Positions 23,249-29,128 of a DNA stretch of 29,128 nt are shown in pieces. Below the pieces are notes generated by a model. It ran no database searches. It worked only from the letters and a program-made list of their open reading frames with translations, and was not told the DNA's origin. Every line of letters begins with the position of its first letter. Positions within the stretch are counted from its first letter, which is position 1. Source of the DNA: CAZLNO01 sp964561005 (GTDB lineage Bacteria > Pseudomonadota > Alphaproteobacteria > Kiloniellales > Rhodovibrionaceae); assembly GCA_964561005.1 (NCBI GenBank), contig CAZLNO010000043.1, forward strand, positions 1 through 29,128, given 5' to 3'. Both the position numbers and the translations under genes were made by a program.

Positions 23249-23926
23249 ATGACGAGCGCGGACACCATCGACGACGGCCCGCCCAGCGCGCGGACCCGCG
23301 TGCGCCGGGGGGCGGCGCGGGCGAAGTACGACCAAGCCACCATCCACGCCATCCTGGACGCGGCGGCGATGTGCCACGTCGGCTATGCGGTGGACGGCGT
23401 GCCGCACGTGATCCCGACGGCGCACTGGCGCATCGGCGACCGGGTGTACTGGCACGGCTCCTCCGCCAGCGCGATGATCCGCAAGGCCGGCAGTGGGCTG
23501 CCGGTGTGCTTCACCGCCGCGATCCTCGACGGGCTCGTGGTGGCGCGCAGCGGATTCCGCACCAGCTTCAACTACCGCTCGGTCGTGGCCTTCGGCACGG
23601 CCGAGCCGGTTTCGGGGCGCGCGGCCAAGCTGGCGGCGCTGGAGGCGCTGATGGAGAAGCTGATTCCCGGCCGCTGGGCCGAGCTGCGGCCGCCCACCGA
23701 GCAGGAGTTGAAGGCGACGACGGTGCTGTCGATGCCGCTGGACGAGGCGTCGGCGAAGGTGCGCACCGGCGGGCCGAACGACCTGCCCGAGGACCAGGAC
23801 ACGCCGCTGTGGGCCGGCTGGGTACCGCTCCACAGGACCGTGGGCGCGCCGCTGCCGCTGCCGGACCTGCCGGCGGGCGTGACGGCGCCGGAGTACCTGA
23901 GCCGCATTCGCATCGACACGGACTGA
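23249..23926 (+). CDS. Pyridoxamine 5'-phosphate oxidase-like flavin protein (COG3467 type)
   Basis: A 225-aa split-barrel FMN protein starting at ATG 23249, with ACGGAGG 8 nt upstream. Matching stretches are ILDAAAMCHVGYAVDGVPHV, IPTAHWRIGDRVYWHGSSAS, VCFTAAILDGLVVARSGFRT and FNYRSVVAFGTAEPV. The family binds flavin and is related to true PNP oxidase, but most members have no proven substrate and may reduce or bind other compounds. Divergence from a MocR regulator is a recurrent arrangement for this family and suggests control by PLP or an amine signal. A cupin gene follows after 9 bp, so the two are probably cotranscribed. Confidence 0.9.
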   Translation: MTSADTIDDGPPSARTRVRRGAARAKYDQATIHAILDAAAMCHVGYAVDGVPHVIPTAHWRIGDRVYWHGSSASAMIRKAGSGLPVCFTAAILDGLVVARSGFRTSFNYRSVVAFGTAEPVSGRAAKLAALEALMEKLIPGRWAELRPPTEQELKATTVLSMPLDEASAKVRTGGPNDLPEDQDTPLWAGWVPLHRTVGAPLPLPDLPAGVTAPEYLSRIRIDTD

Positions 23927-23935
23927 AGGAGGCCA

Positions 23936-24283
23936 ATGATGGGCGAACCGACCGGCGGCTGGCGGGTGACGGCGGATCAGGCCCGCAGGGCGGAGACCGA
24001 GCCGGGCCGCGGCTCCGCGCTGCTGATGCGGCATGGCACGATGACCCTGCGCTACTACGCCCCGCGCGGCCACGACCCGCAGCAGCCGCACGCCCAGGAC
24101 GAGCTGTACGTCGTGCTCTCGGGGCGCGGCACCTTCATGCGCAACGGGCAGCGCGTGCCCTTCGCGCCGGGCGACGTGCTGTTCGCGGCGGCGGGCGACG
24201 CGCATCGCTTCGAGGACTTCACCGACGACTTCGAGACCTGGGTCGTGTTCTACGGCGCCGACGGCGGGGAGGAAGGCGACTGA
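23936..24283 (+). CDS. Cupin-domain protein
   Basis: A 115-aa single-domain cupin. The metal-site motifs are degenerate but visible: HAQDELYVVLSGRGTFMRNGQ (motif 1, H-x-x-x-E pattern) and FAPGDVLFAAAGDAHRFEDF (motif 2, with the closing histidine). AAGGAGG precedes ATG 23936; the next codon is also ATG (23939) and is better spaced, so either may be used. It follows the flavin protein by 9 bp and probably shares the MocR-controlled transcript. Small cupins may be enzymes or sensors; no substrate can be read from the sequence. Confidence 0.9.
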   Translation: MMGEPTGGWRVTADQARRAETEPGRGSALLMRHGTMTLRYYAPRGHDPQQPHAQDELYVVLSGRGTFMRNGQRVPFAPGDVLFAAAGDAHRFEDFTDDFETWVVFYGADGGEEGD

Positions 24284-24348
24284 TATCGACGGCCGCCAGT
24301 CGTGACCGCTGATCCGGGATGAGGAGTCAAGATCAAGCTCCGGTGGTT

Positions 24349-25221
24349 TCACCCGTCGGCCAGGACGCGGGCGTCGCTGAGGGTGCCGAGGCGCTGGCCG
24401 TCGCTCAGCCGCTGGAACCAGTGATAGGCGACGCGCGGCGCGCGGCCGTCGACGTTCGGGGCGCCGCGCCCGGCCAGGGCGTCGGCCTCGTTCACCGTGC
24501 GCACCTCCAGGCTGAACCGGGTGCGGTCGGTGCGGTTCGGGACGCTGGCGTGAAGCTGGGCGCCGGAGAAGCAGAGCAGGTCGCCCGGCTCCAGCGTGAT
24601 GGGAATGGCGGCCTCCCAGGGCGGCTCCTCGCTTGCCAGCGGCAGCAGCGGGTAGTCGCGGGTCGGCCGCCCGGCGCGGCGGCGCGCGATCAGCTCGCTC
24701 AGGTCCCAGGCGGCGCTGTCGTTCGGCACGGCCCGGCGGAAATATCCCGGGAACAGGGCGATCGTCCGCTCGGCGCTAATGGGGAAGATCGGGGCCCACC
24801 AGTTCGTCTGCGCCATGAGGTTGGACCCCCAGGTATCGCGGTGCGCGCCCAGGGGCGCCAGCAAGGTGCTGTCGCCGGTGGGGCGCGGCGGCTGAACGCG
24901 CAGCTTCAACGCGTCGCGATAGCTCCTGTCGATGGCGACGCCGACATCCTCCAGCGCCCGGCGCAGCAGCGCCCGCGCCGTGGGGTCGCGGGCGACGTCC
25001 TTGCGCAGGTCCCGGGCTTCCGCGTCCAGCAGGGACGCCGGCAGGCGCCGGTGGACGCTCTCCGGGTCGGCCTCGAAGCGCTCCACCAACCAGTCCGCCA
25101 CCCGCTCGACCAGGGAGGTCATGGCGGCGACGTCCCGGAAAATCAGGATGTCGCCTCGATAGATCCGGGCATTCCGCTCGGCTTCCTCGAGAGGGCCGGA
25201 GATCACCGTGACGCCGGGCAT
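24349..25221 (-). CDS. Fe(II)/2-oxoglutarate dioxygenase, phytanoyl-CoA dioxygenase-like
   Basis: A 290-aa oxygenase from ATG 25221. A longer frame to 25398 runs through the AT-richer segment and is not trusted. The facial triad is H127-R-D129 (GAHRDTWGSN) and H224 (AQLHASVPN), with R235 (TRFSLEVR) to bind 2-oxoglutarate. The N-terminus MPGVTVISGPLEEAERNARIYRGDILIF in parts (VISGPLEEAER, YRGDILIFRD) and the NWWAPIFPI stretch are consistent with PhyH-like hydroxylases. Such enzymes hydroxylate small molecules, but I cannot name the substrate. It lies downstream of the unknown 117-aa gene and the cobalamin riboswitch on the same strand, so it may belong to a B12-repressed transcript. Confidence 0.82.
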   Translation of the reverse strand: MPGVTVISGPLEEAERNARIYRGDILIFRDVAAMTSLVERVADWLVERFEADPESVHRRLPASLLDAEARDLRKDVARDPTARALLRRALEDVGVAIDRSYRDALKLRVQPPRPTGDSTLLAPLGAHRDTWGSNLMAQTNWWAPIFPISAERTIALFPGYFRRAVPNDSAAWDLSELIARRRAGRPTRDYPLLPLASEEPPWEAAIPITLEPGDLLCFSGAQLHASVPNRTDRTRFSLEVRTVNEADALAGRGAPNVDGRAPRVAYHWFQRLSDGQRLGTLSDARVLADG

Positions 25222-25394
25222 GTACCACTCGATCCGTTCGCTTGGTTCTTCGACTGTCTCGCTTCGCAGCCTCCATGCCTTGTACCACTGTTGTCTTAAC
25301 GTCAGCTTTCCATCGTCGACTCGTGCAAGATTCCCAAGAGCTGTTGCCCTCAGGCACCAGTATGCGAAAGCGTTGACGAAAGCGCTGCCGTGCT

Positions 25395-25748
25395 TCAATG
25401 ACGCGACGACTGTGACTTTCGTTGCCCTCGATCCCGATGCATTCGAAGCAAATGCCTGCGAGGATAGCGCCGGGTTTGGTCCAGCAATTCAAACAGGCGT
25501 TGCGCGAGCGGGTCGTGCCGGGGCGTGACGGGGCGATAGACCGCCAGGACACGCGCCGCCGCCTCGGCGGGGTCGTGCTCGTCGGGCAGGCGGATCAGCC
25601 AGGCCAGCAGCGCGTCCTCCGCCACGCCCGGCGGCTCCACGGCCTCGGCCTCGGCGGCGAGGGTCCGGCGGATCAGCCAGCCCGGATCGAACCAGGGCGC
25701 CGGCTCGTCGGGACGCGGCAGGCAGGAATCGGCAGGCGACAGCGGCAT
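25395..25748 (-). CDS. Unrecognised 117-aa protein directly behind a cobalamin riboswitch
   Basis: The ATG at 25748 has GGGGAGG about 7 nt upstream and sits 47 nt after the riboswitch, which supports it as a real gene. Residues 1-95 are acidic and helical (PWFDPGWLIRRTLAAEAEAV, EDALLAWLIRLPDEHDPAEA, DPLAQRLFELLDQTRRYP). From about residue 97 the composition changes to a basic, serine-rich tail encoded by AT-richer DNA. The original C-terminus may therefore have been replaced by an insertion or deletion. No domain is recognised. Its expression should fall when adenosyl- or methyl-cobalamin is plentiful, which is the only functional clue. The dioxygenase gene begins 173 bp later on the same strand. 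Confidence 0.65.
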   Translation of the reverse strand: MPLSPADSCLPRPDEPAPWFDPGWLIRRTLAAEAEAVEPPGVAEDALLAWLIRLPDEHDPAEAAARVLAVYRPVTPRHDPLAQRLFELLDQTRRYPRRHLLRMHRDRGQRKSQSSRH

Positions 25749-25795
25749 TTTCGACCTCCCCGGTACACCCCGCCCGGTCACAGGTGGACAATGGA

Positions 25796-26002
25796 TGCCG
25801 TGGCCGGTCTCCTGGCTCGCGGGTCGTCGCCTGCGCGCCCTGGCCTTCCCGGCCGCGGCGTCCGAAAGGACGCGGGACCAGTGGCTGGTGAGGGGGCACG
25901 CCGCTCGCCGCCTACAGTTGCGGGGGCAGCTCCGGCCTTGGCGTCGCTCTGACGCCGCACCGGATTCCCGTTTTCCCCGCCCGATCGCGGGGCACCACGG
26001 CA
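25796..26002 (-). ncRNA. Cobalamin (B12) riboswitch
   Basis: Read on the minus strand. The closing stem TGCCGTGG / CCACGGCA (26002-25995 with 25803-25796) encloses 207 nt. Inside, in order, are the core blocks GGGAATCCGGTGC, GCTGCCCCCGCAACTGTAGG, CAGCCACTGG, GGGAAGGCCAGGG and the B12 box AGCCAGGAGACC (25817-25806). These are the conserved blocks of the cobalamin riboswitch class at the usual spacing. The element ends 47 nt before the ATG of the 117-aa gene, and the ribosome binding site lies in that gap, so control of translation is likely. No classical B12 target (btuB, metE, cob or cbt gene) follows. Confidence 0.95.
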
Positions 26003-26056
26003 GTTTCGCTCAGCATGCGGCGCCCCGGCGCGGCTGTCAATCGGCGTGGCGGGCAG

Positions 26057-26647
26057 TCAGTCGAAATCCTCGGCGAGCGCCGCCCGCGTTTCCTCCGGGA
26101 GGATCGTCATGTGCTTGTACTGCGGGTGAGTGAAGCCGACGACCACCTCGGTGCCGGGCTGACTGAATTTTCTCACCTGGTCGTCGGTGAAGTGGAAGTG
26201 CACGAACTGCACGCTGGAGGCCTTGCCGTCGGCGGTGGTGCGGTCGACGTCCTGCTCCGGCGTGGCGAAGACCTCCTCCCCGGCGAAGCGCAGGAACATC
26301 GTCTCCTCCACGCCGCCGAGCCTGGCGAGGAAGGCCTGGCGCCGCGCCTTGTCGTCGATCTCGAACATCACCGTGGCCGCGAGGTCCCGCCCTTTGGGGA
26401 TCATCGGGTTGTAGGCCTCCAGCTCGTCGGGAATCTGCTCCTCGCCGCCGCGCTCGATCCACAGCATCTCGTGCACCTGGTGGTACATCGAGTCGTAGTT
26501 CTCGAAGTAAGCGGTGGCGACGGGGCCGACGGGAACCTGGCGCTTCTCCTTTCGCGGACGCAGCTCCTTGCGCATCTGCTTGCGGATGGCGCCGTATTTC
26601 TCCATCGGCATGATGTCGTCGCGGGTGATCTCTTTCTTCTGCGGCAT
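26057..26647 (-). CDS. DUF3501 family protein
   Basis: A 196-aa protein from ATG 26647 with AGAGGAG upstream. A frame extension to 26842 reads through repeats and is not real. Family signatures: EITRDDIMPMEKYGAIRKQMR, VGPVATAYFENYDSMYHQVHEML, ELEAYNPMIPKGRDLAATVMFE and SVQFVHFHFTDDQVRKF. DUF3501 has no known activity, but it regularly accompanies rubrerythrin and a GlpC-like Fe-S protein in proteobacteria, which is the arrangement seen here. It is the third gene of that minus-strand group. A repeat-filled 201-bp gap separates it from the Fe-S gene, so a separate promoter is possible. Confidence 0.9.
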   Translation of the reverse strand: MPQKKEITRDDIMPMEKYGAIRKQMRKELRPRKEKRQVPVGPVATAYFENYDSMYHQVHEMLWIERGGEEQIPDELEAYNPMIPKGRDLAATVMFEIDDKARRQAFLARLGGVEETMFLRFAGEEVFATPEQDVDRTTADGKASSVQFVHFHFTDDQVRKFSQPGTEVVVGFTHPQYKHMTILPEETRAALAEDFD

Positions 26648-26710
26648 GGCGGCAATCTCCTCTGGGTCGCGCCAATCAGTGTCGTTCGGTGTCAATCCGC
26701 CAAGGTCATG

Positions 26711-26803
26711 CTTCGACAAGCTCAGCATGAGGCGTTTACCTCGACTCCTCACCCTGAGCCTGTCGAAGGGTGAGCCTGTCGAAGGGTGAGCCTGTCGAAG
26801 GGT
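26711..26803. repeat. Palindromic repeat with three tandem 16-bp units
   Basis: CTTCGACAAGCTCAG (26711-26725) and CTGAGCCTGTCGAAG (26754-26768) are inverted with one mismatch. From 26756 the 16-mer GAGCCTGTCGAAGGGT occurs three times in a row to 26803. This is the CTTCGACAAGCTCAG-type extragenic palindrome common in alphaproteobacterial genomes, here with local tandem expansion. It lies between the Fe-S gene and the DUF3501 gene. Confidence 0.85.
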
Positions 26804-26848
26804 GAATTCATCGACGCATCGTCTGCCAGTGCGCGCCTCCAACCGGCT

Positions 26849-28195
26849 TCACGCCATCAGGCCGTAGGCCCGGGCCAGCAGCAGCACGGGGTGCGGCACG
26901 ACCTCCGGCAGGGGCTCGTCCGCCTGGGCGCCGCGTTCCATGCCCTGGCCGATGTGCAGGGCGGCCAGCGGGCACTCCGAGGCGACGTAGCGCGCCTGGC
27001 CGTTGTTCTTCGCCTGGCGGAACACCGGCCGGCCGACCTTCATGGCGGTCTCGAAGTTCTCCGTCATCACGCCCCAGGAGCCGCCGTGGCCGGAGCAGCG
27101 CTCCACCACCTTGACCTGCGACTTGGGCAGGAGCCGCAGCAGCTCGGCCCCCTTCTTGCCCATGTTCTGCGCGCGGGCGTGGCAGGCCAGATGGATCGAC
27201 ACCGGCCCCTCCAGCGGCGTGAGCCCCTCGGCCAGGCCCTCGGTCCTGGCGATGTCGACGATGTACTGGCTGATATCGCGCGTGGCCGCGGAGAGCTGCT
27301 TCACCTCGTCGCTGTCGGGGACGACCAGCGGCCACTCGAACTTCAGCATCAGGCCGCAGCTCGGCACCAGCGCCACCACGTCCCAGCCCTCGTCGATGTA
27401 GGGCTTGAGGGTCCGGGCGACGTTGCGGGCCTTGTCGGCCACGCGCTTGAGGTCGCCCTGCTCCATCTGCGGCATGCCGCAGCACTCGGGGTAGACCACC
27501 TGCGTCTCCACGCCGTTGTGCGCCAGCACGCGCCGCGCGGCCTCGCCGACCTCGGCCTCGTTGTAGTTGGCGAAGCAGGTGGCGTAGATCACCGCCTTGC
27601 GCTGGCCGTACGCCGGTGCCTGGGTGTTGACCTCCGGCGCCGGGCGGCGGGCGAAGGGGCGGCCGGTGTAGCGCGGCAGCTCGGCCTCGCGGTGCACGCC
27701 CGCCAGCTTCTCCATCAGCGGCCGGGTCATGCGGTTGCCGCGCTTCGCCGCCCAGTTGGCCAGCGGCGCCAGATGGGCGGCCAGCCTGCCGTTGCGGTCG
27801 GTCTCGGTGATCTGCTTCTGGCCGAGGCTCGGGATCTCGCCCTTTTTGTGCTGCACCGCGCGGTAGCGCAGCATCAGGTGCGGGAAGTCCAGGTCGAACT
27901 CGTGCGGCGGCACGTAGGGGCACTTGGTCATGAAGCACATGTCGCAGAGCGTGCAGGCGTCCGCGACGCGCTTGAAATCCTTGCTGTCGACGCTGTCCAG
28001 CTCGCCGGTCCCGGATTCGTCGATCAGGTCGAACAGGCGGGGAAAGGAATCGCAGAGGTTGAAGCAGCGCCGGCAGCCGTGGCAGATGTCGAACACCCGC
28101 CGCAACTCGGCGTCCAGCTTGGCCTCGTCGTAAAAGTCCGGGTCGTCCCAGGGAATCGGGTGGCGCGTCGGCGCCTCCAGGCTGCCTTCCTTCAT
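26849..28195 (-). CDS. GlpC/HdrD-like Fe-S oxidoreductase
   Basis: A 448-aa cytoplasmic or peripheral membrane electron carrier. Two 4Fe-4S motifs lie near the N-terminus: C38-x-x-C41-x-x-C44-x-x-x-C48 and C81-x-x-C84-x-x-C87-x-x-x-x-C92-P. The C-terminal half holds CCG-type domains, with VVYPECCGMPQMEQGD and ERCSGHGGSWGV as the cysteine-bearing motifs and HLACHARAQNMG between. This architecture matches GlpC and heterodisulfide reductase subunit D. In this setting, between a rubrerythrin gene and a DUF3501 gene, it probably supplies electrons for peroxide or oxygen detoxification by the rubrerythrin. That role is inferred. The ribosome binding site before ATG 28195 is weak. Confidence 0.9.
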   Translation of the reverse strand: MKEGSLEAPTRHPIPWDDPDFYDEAKLDAELRRVFDICHGCRRCFNLCDSFPRLFDLIDESGTGELDSVDSKDFKRVADACTLCDMCFMTKCPYVPPHEFDLDFPHLMLRYRAVQHKKGEIPSLGQKQITETDRNGRLAAHLAPLANWAAKRGNRMTRPLMEKLAGVHREAELPRYTGRPFARRPAPEVNTQAPAYGQRKAVIYATCFANYNEAEVGEAARRVLAHNGVETQVVYPECCGMPQMEQGDLKRVADKARNVARTLKPYIDEGWDVVALVPSCGLMLKFEWPLVVPDSDEVKQLSAATRDISQYIVDIARTEGLAEGLTPLEGPVSIHLACHARAQNMGKKGAELLRLLPKSQVKVVERCSGHGGSWGVMTENFETAMKVGRPVFRQAKNNGQARYVASECPLAALHIGQGMERGAQADEPLPEVVPHPVLLLARAYGLMA

Positions 28196-28333
28196 GTCGC
28201 CCGCTCGCGTATCAGGGGTGGGGAAAGGGGGTCAGGTCCAATGCCGACGGGCCGCTGCCGGAGCGTCCCGGCCAGGCGATGAGGCGAGTCGACTCGCCGA
28301 GTCGTCGCGCGGCGGCCGCCGTGCGCCGCGTCC

Positions 28334-28424
28334 GTCGTTCCCGCGAAGGCGGGAACCCATTTCGGCGGCGATCCAGCCTGGGCAACCGACGGAATGGGCC
28401 CCCGCCTTCGCGGGGGCGACGCCG
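28334..28424. repeat. Paired extragenic palindromes
   Basis: Hairpin 1 is GTTCCCGC-GAAG-GCGGGAAC at 28337-28356. Hairpin 2 is GCCCCCGC-CTTC-GCGGGGGC at 28398-28417. The flanks (CCCATT and AATGGG) also pair, so the whole block can fold as a larger cruciform. This CCCGCGAAGGCGGG type is a dispersed repeat in many alphaproteobacteria. It sits in the 275-bp gap between the rubrerythrin and Fe-S genes and could act as a partial terminator or mRNA stabiliser. Confidence 0.8.
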
Positions 28425-28470
28425 GAACGACCTAGCGCATCGACGCCTTCATCGCCTCGCCAAGGTCGCC

Positions 28471-28896
28471 TCAGGAGGCCTGCTCCAGCTCGTTGAGCGC
28501 CTTCTGGAAGCGGCCCGCGTGGCTCTTCTCGGCCTTCGCCAGGGTCTCGAACCAGTCGGCGATCTCGTCCAGGCCCTCCTCGCGGGCGGTGCGCGCCATG
28601 CCGGGGTACATGTCGGTGTACTCGTAGGTCTCGCCGGCGATGGCGGACTTCAGGTTGGCGTGGGTGTCGCCGATCGGCTCGTCGGTGGCCGGGTCGCCGA
28701 CCTCCTCCAGGAATTCCAGATGGCCGTGGGCGTGACCGGTCTCGCCCTCGGCGGTGGAACGGAAAACGGCCGAGGTGTCGTTGTAGCCCTCGATGTCGGC
28801 CTTCTGGGCGAAGTAGAGGTAGCGGCGGTTCGCCATGCTCTCGCCGGCGAAGGCTTCCTTCAGGTTGTCGGCCGTCTTGGTTCCCTTGAGCGACAT
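28471..28896 (-). CDS. Rubrerythrin family protein (no rubredoxin domain)
   Basis: A 141-aa ferritin-like diiron protein. The start is ATG 28896, with AGGAGG 7 nt upstream; a longer frame to 29013 runs through the promoter. Ligand residues are in place: E19 (AFAGESMANRRY), E52-x-x-H55 (GETGH), E89 (AIAGETYEY) and E123-x-x-H126 (EKSHAGRF). The C-terminal rubredoxin module of classical rubrerythrin is missing, so electrons must come from another protein, plausibly the Fe-S oxidoreductase encoded next. Rubrerythrins reduce hydrogen peroxide and protect against oxidative stress in iron-rich, low-oxygen conditions. A well-spaced promoter and Irr-like box lie upstream. Confidence 0.94.
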   Translation of the reverse strand: MSLKGTKTADNLKEAFAGESMANRRYLYFAQKADIEGYNDTSAVFRSTAEGETGHAHGHLEFLEEVGDPATDEPIGDTHANLKSAIAGETYEYTDMYPGMARTAREEGLDEIADWFETLAKAEKSHAGRFQKALNELEQAS

Positions 28897-28998
28897 GCGT
28901 CTGCCTCCTGTACACGCAGGTGGGTTGGTTCGGGATTGCTGTTGGAAGCGCCGAGGTCGCAAGGACTCCCCGTGGCCCCGGCGCGCCGTCACGGCGAA

Positions 28999-29027
28999 GA
29001 TATGCCTTGCCACGTCGCCCGGGTCAA
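28999..29027 (-). promoter_or_regulatory. Sigma-70-type promoter of the rubrerythrin gene
   Basis: On the minus strand TTGACC (29027-29022), a 17-bp spacer and CATATC (29004-28999). The -35 matches 5/6 and the -10 matches 3/6. The transcript would start about 100 nt before the ATG. The position next to the Irr-like box supports it. Confidence 0.6.
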
Positions 29028-29030
29028 CAG

Positions 29031-29047
29031 TTTAGAAGGGTTCCAAG
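29031..29047 (-). promoter_or_regulatory. Irr-like iron control element (ICE)
   Basis: TTTAGAAGGGTTCCAAG matches the ICE consensus TTTAGAA-N3-TTCTAAA at 12 of 14 defined positions. It ends 3 bp upstream of the -35. Irr is a Fur-family, heme-responsive regulator confined to alphaproteobacteria. Binding here could link the rubrerythrin gene to iron status. Confidence 0.5.
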
Positions 29048-29128
29048 GTTGGTGGGCCGCGAAGGGCGCCCCTGCCGCGCCGGCAGGCTGTCGCTCGGTG
29101 GAATGTTGACGTTTGCACGCGGGTGCGG

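Noticed and set aside
25208..25528. Plus-strand 106-codon frame in the AT-richer patch
   Set aside because: No ribosome binding site or recognisable domain; it overlaps the minus-strand dioxygenase start and the 117-aa gene.
26756..26803. Short CRISPR array
   Set aside because: The 16-bp units are directly adjacent with no spacers, and no cas gene is nearby.

Overview
The window is about 29 kb of very GC-rich DNA that reads as chromosome of an alphaproteobacterium, probably Rhodospirillales-like. This is inferred from gene content and regulatory sites, not from a marker gene. The supporting signs are ccoNOQP behind an FnrL/FixK box, an Irr-type iron box, and a B12 riboswitch. Most genes are ordinary respiratory, redox and housekeeping genes. 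Three stretches are visibly AT-richer and look acquired: about 8840-11690, 15430-17190 and 25222-25490.

Layout. 1-120 is the tail of a probable sensor histidine kinase, followed by a 64-aa protein and a convergent NB-ARC/STAND ATPase (411-1985). 2158-5445 is ccoNOQP on the minus strand, with an FNR-type box 90 bp upstream of ccoN and a strong hairpin after ccoP. A divergent DUF2189 membrane protein and recQ follow, separated by a 274-bp gap with two hairpins and a duplicated promoter-like unit. 8920-11553 is a lone YprA/MrfA-like helicase in low-GC DNA. 11925-14811 is the lactate-oxidation operon lutABC, whose last gene overlaps an Smr-domain gene. 15429-17189 (minus) is an ABC-type AAA ATPase translationally coupled to a PIN nuclease. 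Next come a GFA-family enzyme, an XRE regulator, a YqgE protein, a DsbD/ScsB-like reductase, and a MocR regulator divergent from a flavin protein and a cupin.

24349-26002 (minus) holds a cobalamin riboswitch that I read directly from the sequence. It leads into an unrecognised 117-aa protein and then an Fe(II)/2-oxoglutarate dioxygenase, with an AT-richer, disrupted-looking segment between them. 26057-28896 (minus) is a rubrerythrin, Fe-S oxidoreductase and DUF3501 cluster. A well-spaced promoter lies upstream of it, next to an Irr-like box.

How the genes work together. Several units concern oxygen and redox: a high-affinity oxidase under oxygen control, a rubrerythrin/Fe-S pathway probably under iron control, lactate oxidation feeding the respiratory chain, and a periplasmic thiol reductase. 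The least explained pieces are the B12 riboswitch with unknown targets, the ATPase-PIN pair, and the solitary helicase island. No rRNA, tRNA, CRISPR array or intact insertion sequence was found.
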